From contig NZ_CP040977.1 in the NCBI RefSeq assembly GCF_006364435.1, forward strand, positions 682,001-746,000: a stretch of DNA of 64,000 nt. Reading direction: 5' to 3'. Both the position numbers and the translations under genes were made by a program. The notes beneath the pieces were generated by a model. That model did no database searches and had not been told where the DNA came from. It was given only the letters and a program-made list of their open reading frames with translations. The DNA comes from Candidatus Methylopumilus universalis. Its GTDB lineage: Bacteria; Pseudomonadota; Gammaproteobacteria; Burkholderiales; Methylophilaceae. How positions within the stretch are numbered: the first letter of the stretch is position 1; every line of letters starts with the position of its first letter. Positions 10,824-19,379 of this stretch are shown piece by piece.

Positions 10824-12650
10824 TTATTTAAGTTTGTAAACCAAGATGTTGTCACCCTCTTTAAAACCAAAGATAGAATTACCACCTGCAGCAACAGCAA
10901 TATATTGCGTACCATCAATCTCATAACTAATAGGTGGTGCATTAACACCTGCATCAACTTTATTTGTCCAAAGTAACTTTCCAGTTTTAGCATTGTAAGC
11001 ATTAAAATTCCCATTACCCTCACCCATGAAAACAAGATTACCTTCAGTCGCTAATAAGCCTCCTGTTAATGGTTGATCTGTCTTAACTTGCCATTTAATT
11101 TTTTTACTATTTAGATCTATAGCAGAAAGTAGTCCCCATCTCTCATCTTGCGTAGGTTCGGAAGAAGCATATCTAATCGCAGGTAAATCATCACGCGCAG
11201 GCTCATCAACTAATGTGTATTTAATAGGTGCATGAATAGCTGAAACAAATGCAATTTGATTTTTTTCATCTAGGGAAGTTGGGCCCCAATTAGCACCACC
11301 TAAAATACCCGGGTATAAAACTGTACCCTCAGCTGAGGCTTTTGCAAAAAGATTTTTTTGTGGCACAAAGGGTTCTGTTTTTGCCAAAAGATCACCCGTG
11401 ACACGATTGTGAATGTAATACCAGCCGGTCTTACTGGCCTGACCTACAGCAGGAATCGTTTTACCATCTTTCTTATATTCAAATAATACTGGAGGGCTAG
11501 CAACATCATATCCCCATACATCATGAGGAACTTGCTGATAAAACCATTTTAATTTACCTGAGGTTGCATCAAGCGCTACAAGGGAAACAGTATATAAATT
11601 GTCTCCGGGTCTTGAAATATCATTCATCTGTGGAGAAGGATTACCTGTACCAAAATATAAAGTATTTGCTTCTTCATCAATAGCTGGGGTGCTCCATGCT
11701 GAGCCTCCTCCATACTTCCAAGCCTCTTTATTATTTTTAAGACTTTCTTTTTCTTGAGCAATATTACGGTTTAAAGAAATATTACCTTCAATTGTTTCTC
11801 TAAATTTACCCTCCCATCCTTCTGATGGAATCGTATCGAACTGCCAGACACGCTTACCTGTTTGAATGTTATATGCTGCCAAAAATCCTGGACGTCCAAA
11901 ACGACCATCCACCCCAATCACAGCGCCCATTGGTGCATCTGGTCTGGGTGTATCGACATGTAATCCATATCCCACCCCTGTAATGCCCACAATTACTAAA
12001 TCTTTGTAAGTTACTGGTGCCATAGCAATGCCTACACCAGTTTGACCATAAACATCCTTTTGACTCTTGCTGTCGGACTGACTTAGTGAGTTACTACTTT
12101 CAAATTTATTATCATTATCAGCAACATCAATATCCCAGATTTTTTTACCTGTTTTCGCATCTAAAGCAACCAGTCTTGCATCAACGGTACCTATAAAAAT
12201 TTTATTACTTGAATATGCCAATCCTCGATTTGCAGGACCGCAGCACATTCTCCAGCTATCTCTTTTTTTATGGTTATAACGCCATAACTCTTTACCTGTC
12301 TTTGCGTCTAATGCGACTACATGGTTATGCGGAAGACTGATGAACATTACATTATTAATAACCAATGGGGATGCTTGAAATGTCGCTGCAACACCCGATT
12401 TAAATTTCCAAGCGAGTTCAAGATTTTTGACATTATCTTGATTGATTTGAGTTAAGGTCGAAAAGCGTTGATTGGTAAGATTCTTACCATATGAAGGCCA
12501 TTGCTCGTCTGAGCCAAATTTGAATGACGGAAGCTTGGGTAGAGAAATCTTATCTAAAGACAATGCATCCAGGGAAATAGAATCCATAGAAGCGCAACCT
12601 GTGAATATAAGAAAAAAGAAGCTTAATAGAGCCGCTCGGATAGATTTCAA
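10824..12650 (-). CDS. PQQ-type beta-propeller lipoprotein (quinoprotein dehydrogenase-like)
   Basis: An eight-bladed quinoprotein-like propeller carried as a lipoprotein: lipobox IFTGC, then repeated W-motifs (ALDAKTGKELW, ALDAKTGKKIW, ALDATSGKLKW). It has vicinal cysteines before an NRGLAY motif, as in methanol dehydrogenase, and a GNPSPQMND...RPGDN segment. However, aligned by eye, the metal-binding Glu appears replaced by Arg (GRFGRPGF), and the catalytic WD appears as WG within HDVWGYD. It could be a divergent dehydrogenase or a non-catalytic propeller. The start at 12650 is a TTG preceded by AAAGGG at good spacing; another TTG lies five codons upstream at 12665 with no visible Shine-Dalgarno. 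No cytochrome c domain is present. Confidence 0.75.
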   Translation of the reverse strand: MKSIRAALLSFFFLIFTGCASMDSISLDALSLDKISLPKLPSFKFGSDEQWPSYGKNLTNQRFSTLTQINQDNVKNLELAWKFKSGVAATFQASPLVINNVMFISLPHNHVVALDAKTGKELWRYNHKKRDSWRMCCGPANRGLAYSSNKIFIGTVDARLVALDAKTGKKIWDIDVADNDNKFESSNSLSQSDSKSQKDVYGQTGVGIAMAPVTYKDLVIVGITGVGYGLHVDTPRPDAPMGAVIGVDGRFGRPGFLAAYNIQTGKRVWQFDTIPSEGWEGKFRETIEGNISLNRNIAQEKESLKNNKEAWKYGGGSAWSTPAIDEEANTLYFGTGNPSPQMNDISRPGDNLYTVSLVALDATSGKLKWFYQQVPHDVWGYDVASPPVLFEYKKDGKTIPAVGQASKTGWYYIHNRVTGDLLAKTEPFVPQKNLFAKASAEGTVLYPGILGGANWGPTSLDEKNQIAFVSAIHAPIKYTLVDEPARDDLPAIRYASSEPTQDERWGLLSAIDLNSKKIKWQVKTDQPLTGGLLATEGNLVFMGEGNGNFNAYNAKTGKLLWTNKVDAGVNAPPISYEIDGTQYIAVAAGGNSIFGFKEGDNILVYKLK

Positions 12651-12778
12651 CGTATACCCTTTCAAAACGATCGTATGAGATTACTAGATTAAAAAAGCAC
12701 TTTATGGTTAATGCCTAATACTGATATCTTATCGCAAGCAATCTTTTTTTAATACCAGATATAGACTGACAACCTTAC

Positions 12779-13981
12779 ATGCAAAAAAATATAGCAATCA
12801 TTGGAGCAGGCATTACAGGCTGTTCATTGGCACATTTTTTAGCAAATACCGGATGGGATGTCACATTAGTAGAGAGCCAAGATGATATAGCTTCCGGGGG
12901 CTCGGGAAATCCAGTGGCAGCAATTTATCCCAAATTTATGCTTAACGATAAGGCATACAATGATTTCATGCTAAAAAGTTTTATGTTTACGACAGCATGG
13001 ATAGATAAATCAGGTCTAAATAAAGATGATTATCGATTTAATGGTGCGATTGAAATTTTAGAGGGCGCATATGCTCATAAATTAGAAATTAATTTATTAG
13101 GGAAAATGTTAGAAAAAGAAAAATTTTTAAGCTTAATAGATAAGTCTATGCATAAAAAATATCTAATAAAGAAAGATTCAAGTGGTCTTTTTTTTCACCA
13201 AGGGGGTTGGGTAAATCCAATTGCTCTATGTCGCCATTTAACAAATCATTCGAATATTAAAGTAATCACAAATCAGGAAATAGTATCAATTGAAAAATTA
13301 AATGATCAATGGACGCTTAAAACTAAAGATCAAAAAAATTTCAATGCTTATCATGTTGCTATTTGCAATGCAGCGAATCTACATCAATTCGATTTAACAC
13401 AACATCTCTATACAGATGCGTTCCGAGGACAAATCAATTGGGTGAATTCAACTTCATTCCAAATGCCGTCAGTCGTGATTTGTGATGAAGGATACCTATC
13501 TCCCCTCATTAGAGATAAACATATTTTTGGTGCAACCTACGCCATGAATGACTTTAATAAAGATTTAAGAATAAGCGATACAAAAAAGAATATAGCGTCC
13601 ATTAAAGAAATACATCAAGGGTTTCATAAACATTGTCTAGCGCAAAAAAAAATTGCTGGTAGAGTGGCTTGGCGAGCATCTCCAAAAGATAGAAAACCCT
13701 ATGTAGGTCGTGTGTTTAATAATCAAATATTTGAAAAAATGCGCATAAGAGAGCTAGCCCAAGCAGATCATCTTCCATGGTTAGAAAATTTATATATTGC
13801 AAGTGGATTTGGTTCCCGAGGGTTCACATTTGCCCCCTACTGCAGTTCTGTGCTCGCAAATTTAATTAATGATAATTTATCACTAGAAGATAAAAAAACA
13901 TTAAATTATACAAATCCAGAAAGATACCGACTTAAAAAAATGAGTTTAAAAAAAGTGGCGAGCCAAATTTTTAAGGTATAA
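12779..13981 (+). CDS. mnmC: MnmC-type FAD-dependent oxidase (C-terminal domain only)
   Basis: FAD-dependent oxidoreductase of the MnmC C-terminal family, which removes the carboxymethyl group from cmnm5(s2)U34 in tRNA to give nm5(s2)U. It opens with a dinucleotide-binding GAGITGCSLAHFLA (about 8-21), then ASGGSGNPVAAIYPK, the hallmark of this family, and ends with ASGFGSRGFTFAPY. At 400 residues it contains only the oxidase half; the methyltransferase half (MnmD) fused in E. coli MnmC is absent here and upstream. It is divergent from the PQQ lipoprotein and nine bases before the OGT-like gene, with which it is probably co-transcribed. Confidence 0.85.
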   Translation: MQKNIAIIGAGITGCSLAHFLANTGWDVTLVESQDDIASGGSGNPVAAIYPKFMLNDKAYNDFMLKSFMFTTAWIDKSGLNKDDYRFNGAIEILEGAYAHKLEINLLGKMLEKEKFLSLIDKSMHKKYLIKKDSSGLFFHQGGWVNPIALCRHLTNHSNIKVITNQEIVSIEKLNDQWTLKTKDQKNFNAYHVAICNAANLHQFDLTQHLYTDAFRGQINWVNSTSFQMPSVVICDEGYLSPLIRDKHIFGATYAMNDFNKDLRISDTKKNIASIKEIHQGFHKHCLAQKKIAGRVAWRASPKDRKPYVGRVFNNQIFEKMRIRELAQADHLPWLENLYIASGFGSRGFTFAPYCSSVLANLINDNLSLEDKKTLNYTNPERYRLKKMSLKKVASQIFKV

Positions 13982-13990
13982 ATTTATATT

Positions 13991-15847
13991 ATGTCGAAAA
14001 TATTGATTCAAGAAGCAAAAAAATACGAAAGTGAAGGGAATGTTTCTCAAGCTATTATTTCATTTAAGAAAGCCCTGCAATTAGAGCCTGAAAATTACAT
14101 CATTCAATTGGAATTAGGAAATCTTTGTGCTTCTAACAAACAATTTGAAGAGGCTGCCGGCTATTTTAGAAGATGTCTATATCAGTTCAAAGATAATATA
14201 GAAATTAAAAATGCACTTTGTTTTTCTCTTACTTCATTCGGTAACGAGTATTATTTAGAATCAAATTTTCAATTATCAGAAGCTTGCTTTGAAGAAGTTT
14301 TAGAATACGAAAAAAATAATTGGGTTTACTACTACAATCTTGCAAATACACAAGATAAGCTTAATAAAATTTCTAAAGCTTATGAGAATTATCAAAAAGC
14401 TATCCAACTAAATCCGAATGATGCTGATCTTTGGAATAACAATGGCAATTCAGAACGCAAACTGGGCTATTTGGATAAAGCATTAATATCCTACGAGAAT
14501 GCCTTGAAGATCAAGCCTTCTCTTTTTCATGCACTAGCCCACCTTACTCATCAAAAACAACATATGTGTAACTGGCATGATATTGACAAATATTTCCAAA
14601 AAATATGTTCTGTTGTAAACACAAATGCAGAAGCACTAATTTCACCTTTTGCTTTCGTTGCAAATCCACTATCGTCTTCTCAAGATCAGCTAATATGTGC
14701 AAACCAATGGACACAAAATCATTTTAAAGACCGACCTTTTAAGAAAGAAAAATGGAAACAAAAAAATAAAGTACGTATCGGATATTTATCTTCAGACTTT
14801 AAACTTCACCCGCTATATTTTTTAATTCGCGATGTTATCAGATATCACAATCGGGATATTTTTGATATTTATGCATATGATGCAAGCCCACATGAAAATA
14901 CCAATGAGCGAAATACACTTATTAGCTTATTTGATTTTTATAGGGATATCTCAAGCCTCAATGATGAAAAGGCTATAAGCCTTATTAATAACGATGAAAT
15001 TGATATTTTTATTGATTTAACAGGCTATACCAATAATAGTCGTGCATTTATTGCACCGCAACTTAAAAATACAACGACTATAAATTGGCTAGGCTATCCA
15101 GGCTCGATGGGATTAACCCAAGAAAAACCACTTTATGATTTTATCCTGGCTGATGACTTCATTATTCCTGAAAATGATGAAAAATATTATGCAGAATCTA
15201 TTTTAAGACTACCCTTTGCCTATCAGCCGAATATAGAAAATCGTTACCAATTGAATCATAAAAATCGCCAAGATTACGGCATACCCTCAGATGCATTTGT
15301 ATATTGTGCATTTAATCAATCATTCAAAATTACTGAATTCATATTCAAAGCCTGGCTTACTCTTTTAGAAAAATATCCGAAAAGCATTCTTTGGCTGACA
15401 GAATCTAATAGCTGGGCAACAAATAATTTAAAAAACTACGCAGAGAGGCACGGCATTAACTCTGAGAGAATTATTTTTGCCAAACGGGTTCCCAATGAAG
15501 AGCATATTGCTCGTCACGCCTTGGCAGATATTTATTTAGATACCTTACCTTATAACGCACATACCTCAGCAAGTGATGCATTAGCTATGAATATACCTAT
15601 CGTCACACTTAAGGGCAAAACATTCCCTTCGAGAGTGGCGGGAAGTTTGCTTCATAGCTTAAATTTAGATGACCTTATTACGGAAGACATTGAAAGTTAT
15701 ATTAAATGCGCTTCTAAGCTGACTGAAGATTCAACATATAGACAAGATATTACTCTTAGACTAACAGAGGCCAAAGCAACTTCGCCGAACTTCAAGCCGC
15801 AGTTATTTGTAAAAACTTTGGAGAATATCTATCAAAAACTCATTTAA
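13991..15847 (+). CDS. TPR plus O-GlcNAc transferase-like glycosyltransferase (GT41/SPINDLY type)
   Basis: A 618-residue protein with N-terminal tetratricopeptide repeats (about 1-190; SQAIISFKKALQLEPEN, SKAYENYQKAIQLNPND, DKALISYENALKIKPS) and a C-terminal GT41 catalytic region: RIGYLSSDFKLHPLYFLIR, IDIFIDLTGYTNNSR, INWLGYPGSMG, FNQSFKITEFIFKAWLTLLEKYPKSILW and the sugar-nucleotide-binding region DTLPYNAHTSASDALAMNIPIVTLKG. Such enzymes transfer a sugar from a nucleotide donor to protein Ser/Thr; donor and targets here are unknown. No signal peptide is present. Its stop codon shares TTAA with the convergent transporter gene. It lies directly after mnmC. Confidence 0.85.
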   Translation: MSKILIQEAKKYESEGNVSQAIISFKKALQLEPENYIIQLELGNLCASNKQFEEAAGYFRRCLYQFKDNIEIKNALCFSLTSFGNEYYLESNFQLSEACFEEVLEYEKNNWVYYYNLANTQDKLNKISKAYENYQKAIQLNPNDADLWNNNGNSERKLGYLDKALISYENALKIKPSLFHALAHLTHQKQHMCNWHDIDKYFQKICSVVNTNAEALISPFAFVANPLSSSQDQLICANQWTQNHFKDRPFKKEKWKQKNKVRIGYLSSDFKLHPLYFLIRDVIRYHNRDIFDIYAYDASPHENTNERNTLISLFDFYRDISSLNDEKAISLINNDEIDIFIDLTGYTNNSRAFIAPQLKNTTTINWLGYPGSMGLTQEKPLYDFILADDFIIPENDEKYYAESILRLPFAYQPNIENRYQLNHKNRQDYGIPSDAFVYCAFNQSFKITEFIFKAWLTLLEKYPKSILWLTESNSWATNNLKNYAERHGINSERIIFAKRVPNEEHIARHALADIYLDTLPYNAHTSASDALAMNIPIVTLKGKTFPSRVAGSLLHSLNLDDLITEDIESYIKCASKLTEDSTYRQDITLRLTEAKATSPNFKPQLFVKTLENIYQKLI

Positions 15848-16704
15848 TTTTTCGAAGCAAGAATAACACCAGCGATAATTAAAATTCCACCTAGCCACTC
15901 TTGAAGCGCAATAATTTCACCTACAAGAAAATAAGATGAAATTGCAGCGACCACAATTTCAAATAGAAAAAAACTAGAAGCCTCTACTGCTTTAATTTGT
16001 GTAACGCCAAATTGTACAAGTAATGTTGAAAAAAAAAGGCTTAATGCAATCACCATCATAATCATGGCATCCACCGGTGTAAAAAAATCCAATGTTGGCA
16101 TAGTGTTTCTATCAAACATAATACATATAGTAGCTACTAAGATTACACCAAGCCATATTGCGAGTGCTTTTTGGTCGATCGTCATATGTTCATGCTTCCG
16201 TGTCATAACATTTGTTATGGCAAAGCCTATACCTGAGCTAAGAGCTAACCAATCACTTTTTGAATCTAAATGAATCAGATAGCCAGGCTCCCAAAGCATA
16301 ATGAAAGCACCAATAAGAGAGATAAAAATAGCAATGTAGTGCCGTTTTTGTGTATCTTCATTCAACATAAAATGCGCTAAAAAAATAGTCCAAACAGGAG
16401 AGAGGTAAAATAAAAGCATGACACGCACTACCTCTCCGTCAATAACAGCAAGCACATAACTAATATTTGTATAACCTGCGACGAGAGAGAGAAGCCAAAA
16501 ATCTCTTGACCATATAGGAATCTTTTTCTTAGCAATAAAAAAATAAGGCAGCGCTATTGCAAGTGTCAAAGTAAAAACATAAAGACTGGAATAAATACCT
16601 GAAACCCCTACTTTTGCCATCAAGCGATAGGGATACCAAATAATTCCCCAGACAAGAGCACCAAAAAGTAGGGCAAAAATTGGAGGGTAAAGTTTTGTGT
16701 TCAT
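15844..16704 (-). CDS. EamA/DMT-superfamily transporter
   Basis: A 286-residue integral membrane protein with about ten hydrophobic helices arranged as two EamA halves (about 1-140 and 150-286). The second half ends with the usual SFFLFEIVVAAISSYFLVGE and LQEWLGGILIIAGVILAS motifs. Drug/metabolite transporters of this type export or import small solutes such as amino acids; the substrate cannot be read from the sequence. It overlaps miaA by four bases and is the last gene of the tsaE-amiC-miaA unit. It converges on, and shares its stop region with, the OGT-like gene. Confidence 0.85.
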   Translation of the reverse strand: MNTKLYPPIFALLFGALVWGIIWYPYRLMAKVGVSGIYSSLYVFTLTLAIALPYFFIAKKKIPIWSRDFWLLSLVAGYTNISYVLAVIDGEVVRVMLLFYLSPVWTIFLAHFMLNEDTQKRHYIAIFISLIGAFIMLWEPGYLIHLDSKSDWLALSSGIGFAITNVMTRKHEHMTIDQKALAIWLGVILVATICIMFDRNTMPTLDFFTPVDAMIMMVIALSLFFSTLLVQFGVTQIKAVEASSFFLFEIVVAAISSYFLVGEIIALQEWLGGILIIAGVILASKN

Positions 16705-17642
16705 GAGAGTCTTGCCCTAACGAAAGCTATCGCTTCATTACATATGTCGTCATTGGAAGCATCAAATAAATTAAGATTTTCCATACTCCTCATCCAAGTC
16801 ATTTGTCTTTTGGCTAGCTGGCGAGTTGCAAAGACAATCTTATCGATACATTCTTTTTCTTCAATGTCCCCATTAAAGTACTCAAGAGTTTGACGATATC
16901 CCACTGATCTCATGGATGGCATATGACTCTGAAGTGTAGGATATTTTTGAAGTAAAGATCTCACCTCTTCAAATAAGCCGGCCTCTATCATTTCATGAAC
17001 TCTAAACTCAATTCGCTGATGAAGAATTTTTCTATTGCTTGGCATGAGTCCTAATTTACAAACTGAAAACGGGAACACATCTTTATTTTTTGATTGATGA
17101 TAAGAAGATAGAGGTTTTCCTGATGAGTAAAAAACTTCTAAAGCACGACTGATGCGCTGGGCATCATTAGGATTTAACTTTGCTGCCGTTTCTTTATCAA
17201 CGGATTTAAGCTTTTCATAAAGCTTAGGCCAGCCGACTTGGCGCGCTTCTTCTTCTATAACTTTTCTAAACTGATCATCAGTCGCTGGCATTTGATTAAT
17301 TCCTTTTTCAAGGGCATTAAAATACATCATAGTGCCTCCAACAAGGAGCGGAATACGCTTTCGCAATAAAATTTCATCAATACGCTGTAGAGCATCTTGT
17401 GTAAATTGCGCTACGGAGTACGATTCATTTGGCTTCATGATATTAATAAGGTGATGAGGTGCCTTTTCTAGAATGTCTTGATTTGGTTTAGCTACACCAA
17501 TATCCATGTCTTGATATATTTGTGCTGAATCAACGCTAATAATTTCGAAAGGAAAGGTTTTAACAAGCTCAACAGCAAGACTTGTTTTGCCTGAAGCTGT
17601 AGGACCAATCAAAAAAAATATAGTTGGCTTGTCTATAGCCAT
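16701..17642 (-). CDS. miaA: tRNA dimethylallyltransferase MiaA
   Basis: Adds a dimethylallyl group to N6 of A37 in tRNAs reading UNN codons. The 313 residues are normal. Visible: P-loop GPTASGKTSLA (13-23), SVDSAQIYQDMDIGVAKP, LVGGTMMYFNALEKG, RISRALEVF and the C-terminal RQLAKRQMTWMR that contacts the anticodon stem-loop. It begins four bases after the end of amiC. In many proteobacteria mutL sits between amidase and miaA and hfq follows; both are missing here. Confidence 0.96.
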   Translation of the reverse strand: MAIDKPTIFFLIGPTASGKTSLAVELVKTFPFEIISVDSAQIYQDMDIGVAKPNQDILEKAPHHLINIMKPNESYSVAQFTQDALQRIDEILLRKRIPLLVGGTMMYFNALEKGINQMPATDDQFRKVIEEEARQVGWPKLYEKLKSVDKETAAKLNPNDAQRISRALEVFYSSGKPLSSYHQSKNKDVFPFSVCKLGLMPSNRKILHQRIEFRVHEMIEAGLFEEVRSLLQKYPTLQSHMPSMRSVGYRQTLEYFNGDIEEKECIDKIVFATRQLAKRQMTWMRSMENLNLFDASNDDICNEAIAFVRARLS

Positions 17643-17645
17643 AGT

Positions 17646-18908
17646 TTAAAAATTCTTAGCGATATTAGGATTGGAAGCTAAATATTTTTTTATACCAATT
17701 AAAATATTTTTAGCTAGAAGTTCTTGGTGCTCTTCATTATTTAAAATCTGCTCTTCCTTTGGGTTGCTTATAAAAGCTGTTTCCACAAGAATAGATGGAA
17801 TATCAGGCGATTTAAGAACTGCAAATCCGGCCTGTTCTACATTTGACTTATGTAGATCATTAATGTCGCCCAATTGCTCCAGCACAAAATTTCCAAGTTT
17901 TACACTGTCATTGATCGTTGCTGACTGAGATAAATCGAGCAATGTCTTAGCAAGCATCGGATCTTTATCATCCAAACTTACGCCACCAATTAAATCAGAC
18001 TCATTTTCTTTATTCGCTAAATATTTAGCGGAAGCTGATGTAGCTCCTCTTTCTGACAATGCAAATACAGAAGAACCTTTAGCCTCTGGATTTGTAAAAG
18101 CATCTGCATGAATAGAAACAAAGAGGTCTGCTTTTAATTTTCTTGCCTTAACAACACGTCCATGAAGAGGTACAAAATAATCATCATCCCTTGTAAGCAC
18201 AGCTCTTAATTGCTCATCATCATCAATAATTTTTTTAAGTTTCCTTGCAATAGATAAGGTAATATTTTTTTCTAAGCTGCCGGCTGCCCCTCTAGCTCCA
18301 GAATCTTCACCACCATGTCCAGCATCCAAGGCAATCACGATTTTTTTGTTTAAATTTTTATTTACTTGAGTTGGTAATAGGGCCTCTTGAGATGTTTTTT
18401 CTTTTTTAATTTCTGGAGCTGTTAAGACAATCTCTTTTTTTGACGGCGTGAGATCTTTTTTTTCTTTATCTTGAACGAACGCCATTAATTCATCAACTCT
18501 TGGATACACATCTATGACCAAACGATGTTTGTATCCACCTGCAGGCTTTAGAGAAAAAATATTAATTTTAGACTCTGTTCTTAATTCAATCACGACTCGA
18601 GAAACCTGGTTATTAAACTTCGCAACACGAATTTGTTTAATATTAGGATCGCTTGATAATATTTTAGTGCTTAAATTTTTTAAATCGTCATTAAGGTCAA
18701 TATCATGAAGATCAATGACCAGGCGATCTGGATTTTTTAATATCATTTGATCATTACTAATAGCTTTAATGGACTCAAGAGTTACACGCGTATACTCTCT
18801 TGCGGGCCATACACGTGCTGATTCAATCGAATTTTTTGCCCAGACGTGATTGGAAAATATCCCCAACGTGAGGATAAAAATAATTTTTAGATAATAGTTT
18901 TTAAGCAT
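17646..18908 (-). CDS. amiC: N-acetylmuramoyl-L-alanine amidase (AmiC type)
   Basis: Periplasmic zinc amidase that cleaves the amide between MurNAc and the stem peptide during daughter-cell separation. The 420-residue protein has a signal peptide (about 1-24, ending VWA), an AMIN targeting domain (about 30-135), a low-complexity Lys-rich linker, and an Amidase_3 catalytic domain (about 190-412) with DAGHGGEDSGARG (zinc His and Glu), SLEKNITLSIARKL, VSIHADAF and SILVETAFISNPKEE. The N-terminus overlaps the end of tsaE by 22 bases, implying translational coupling. Naming as AmiC rather than AmiB rests on the AMIN domain and lack of LysM repeats. Confidence 0.92.
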   Translation of the reverse strand: MLKNYYLKIIFILTLGIFSNHVWAKNSIESARVWPAREYTRVTLESIKAISNDQMILKNPDRLVIDLHDIDLNDDLKNLSTKILSSDPNIKQIRVAKFNNQVSRVVIELRTESKINIFSLKPAGGYKHRLVIDVYPRVDELMAFVQDKEKKDLTPSKKEIVLTAPEIKKEKTSQEALLPTQVNKNLNKKIVIALDAGHGGEDSGARGAAGSLEKNITLSIARKLKKIIDDDEQLRAVLTRDDDYFVPLHGRVVKARKLKADLFVSIHADAFTNPEAKGSSVFALSERGATSASAKYLANKENESDLIGGVSLDDKDPMLAKTLLDLSQSATINDSVKLGNFVLEQLGDINDLHKSNVEQAGFAVLKSPDIPSILVETAFISNPKEEQILNNEEHQELLAKNILIGIKKYLASNPNIAKNF

Positions 18909-19354
18909 TCACTTCCTATAGTAGTGCAGCCAATCAGATGAAGATGACGGCCAAATGACTCATGGCTTAGCTCAATCGAAATATCAGGCTCCGGAAGAAA
19001 ATGCCCCGCTTTTTCTGGCCACTCGATTAAACAAATAGACTTTTCATTAAAGTATTCTCTAAATCCAGAATCATCCCACTCATGCTCGCCTTTGAAGCGA
19101 TAAAGATCAAAGTGATAAATCATAAATTTTTCAAAGTGATAAGGCTCGACTAATGTATAGGTTGGGCTTTTCACTTTATCCTGATAACCAAGCCCGCGAA
19201 GGAGACCTCTCACAAATGTCGTTTTTCCTACACCTAATTCGCCTTTTAAATATAAATTCATACCGGGATGTAAATGGTTCGCCATGCTTTCTGCGAAACG
19301 AAGTGTTTCACTTTCATCTTTTAAGTCATAATTAGAATCAAACATCATAGACAC
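18887..19354 (-). CDS. tsaE: tRNA threonylcarbamoyladenosine biosynthesis ATPase TsaE
   Basis: ATPase partner of TsaB/TsaD in forming t6A37 on ANN-reading tRNAs. It has 155 residues with P-loop GELGVGKTTFVRG (about 38-50), SPTYTLVEPY, the DLYRF motif and CLIEWPEKAG, all hallmark TsaE. It is the first gene of the unit leading into amiC and miaA, so two A37-modification functions share an operon. It is divergent from queG across 25 bp. Confidence 0.95.
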   Translation of the reverse strand: MSMMFDSNYDLKDESETLRFAESMANHLHPGMNLYLKGELGVGKTTFVRGLLRGLGYQDKVKSPTYTLVEPYHFEKFMIYHFDLYRFKGEHEWDDSGFREYFNEKSICLIEWPEKAGHFLPEPDISIELSHESFGRHLHLIGCTTIGSECLKTII

Positions 19355-19379
19355 TACTTATATAAAAAATAATTAAAAC

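Noticed and set aside
10769-11035. An 88-codon frame on the same strand inside the PQQ lipoprotein gene
   Set aside because: It is a shifted reading of the propeller gene; the propeller frame is intact throughout, so there is no frameshift.
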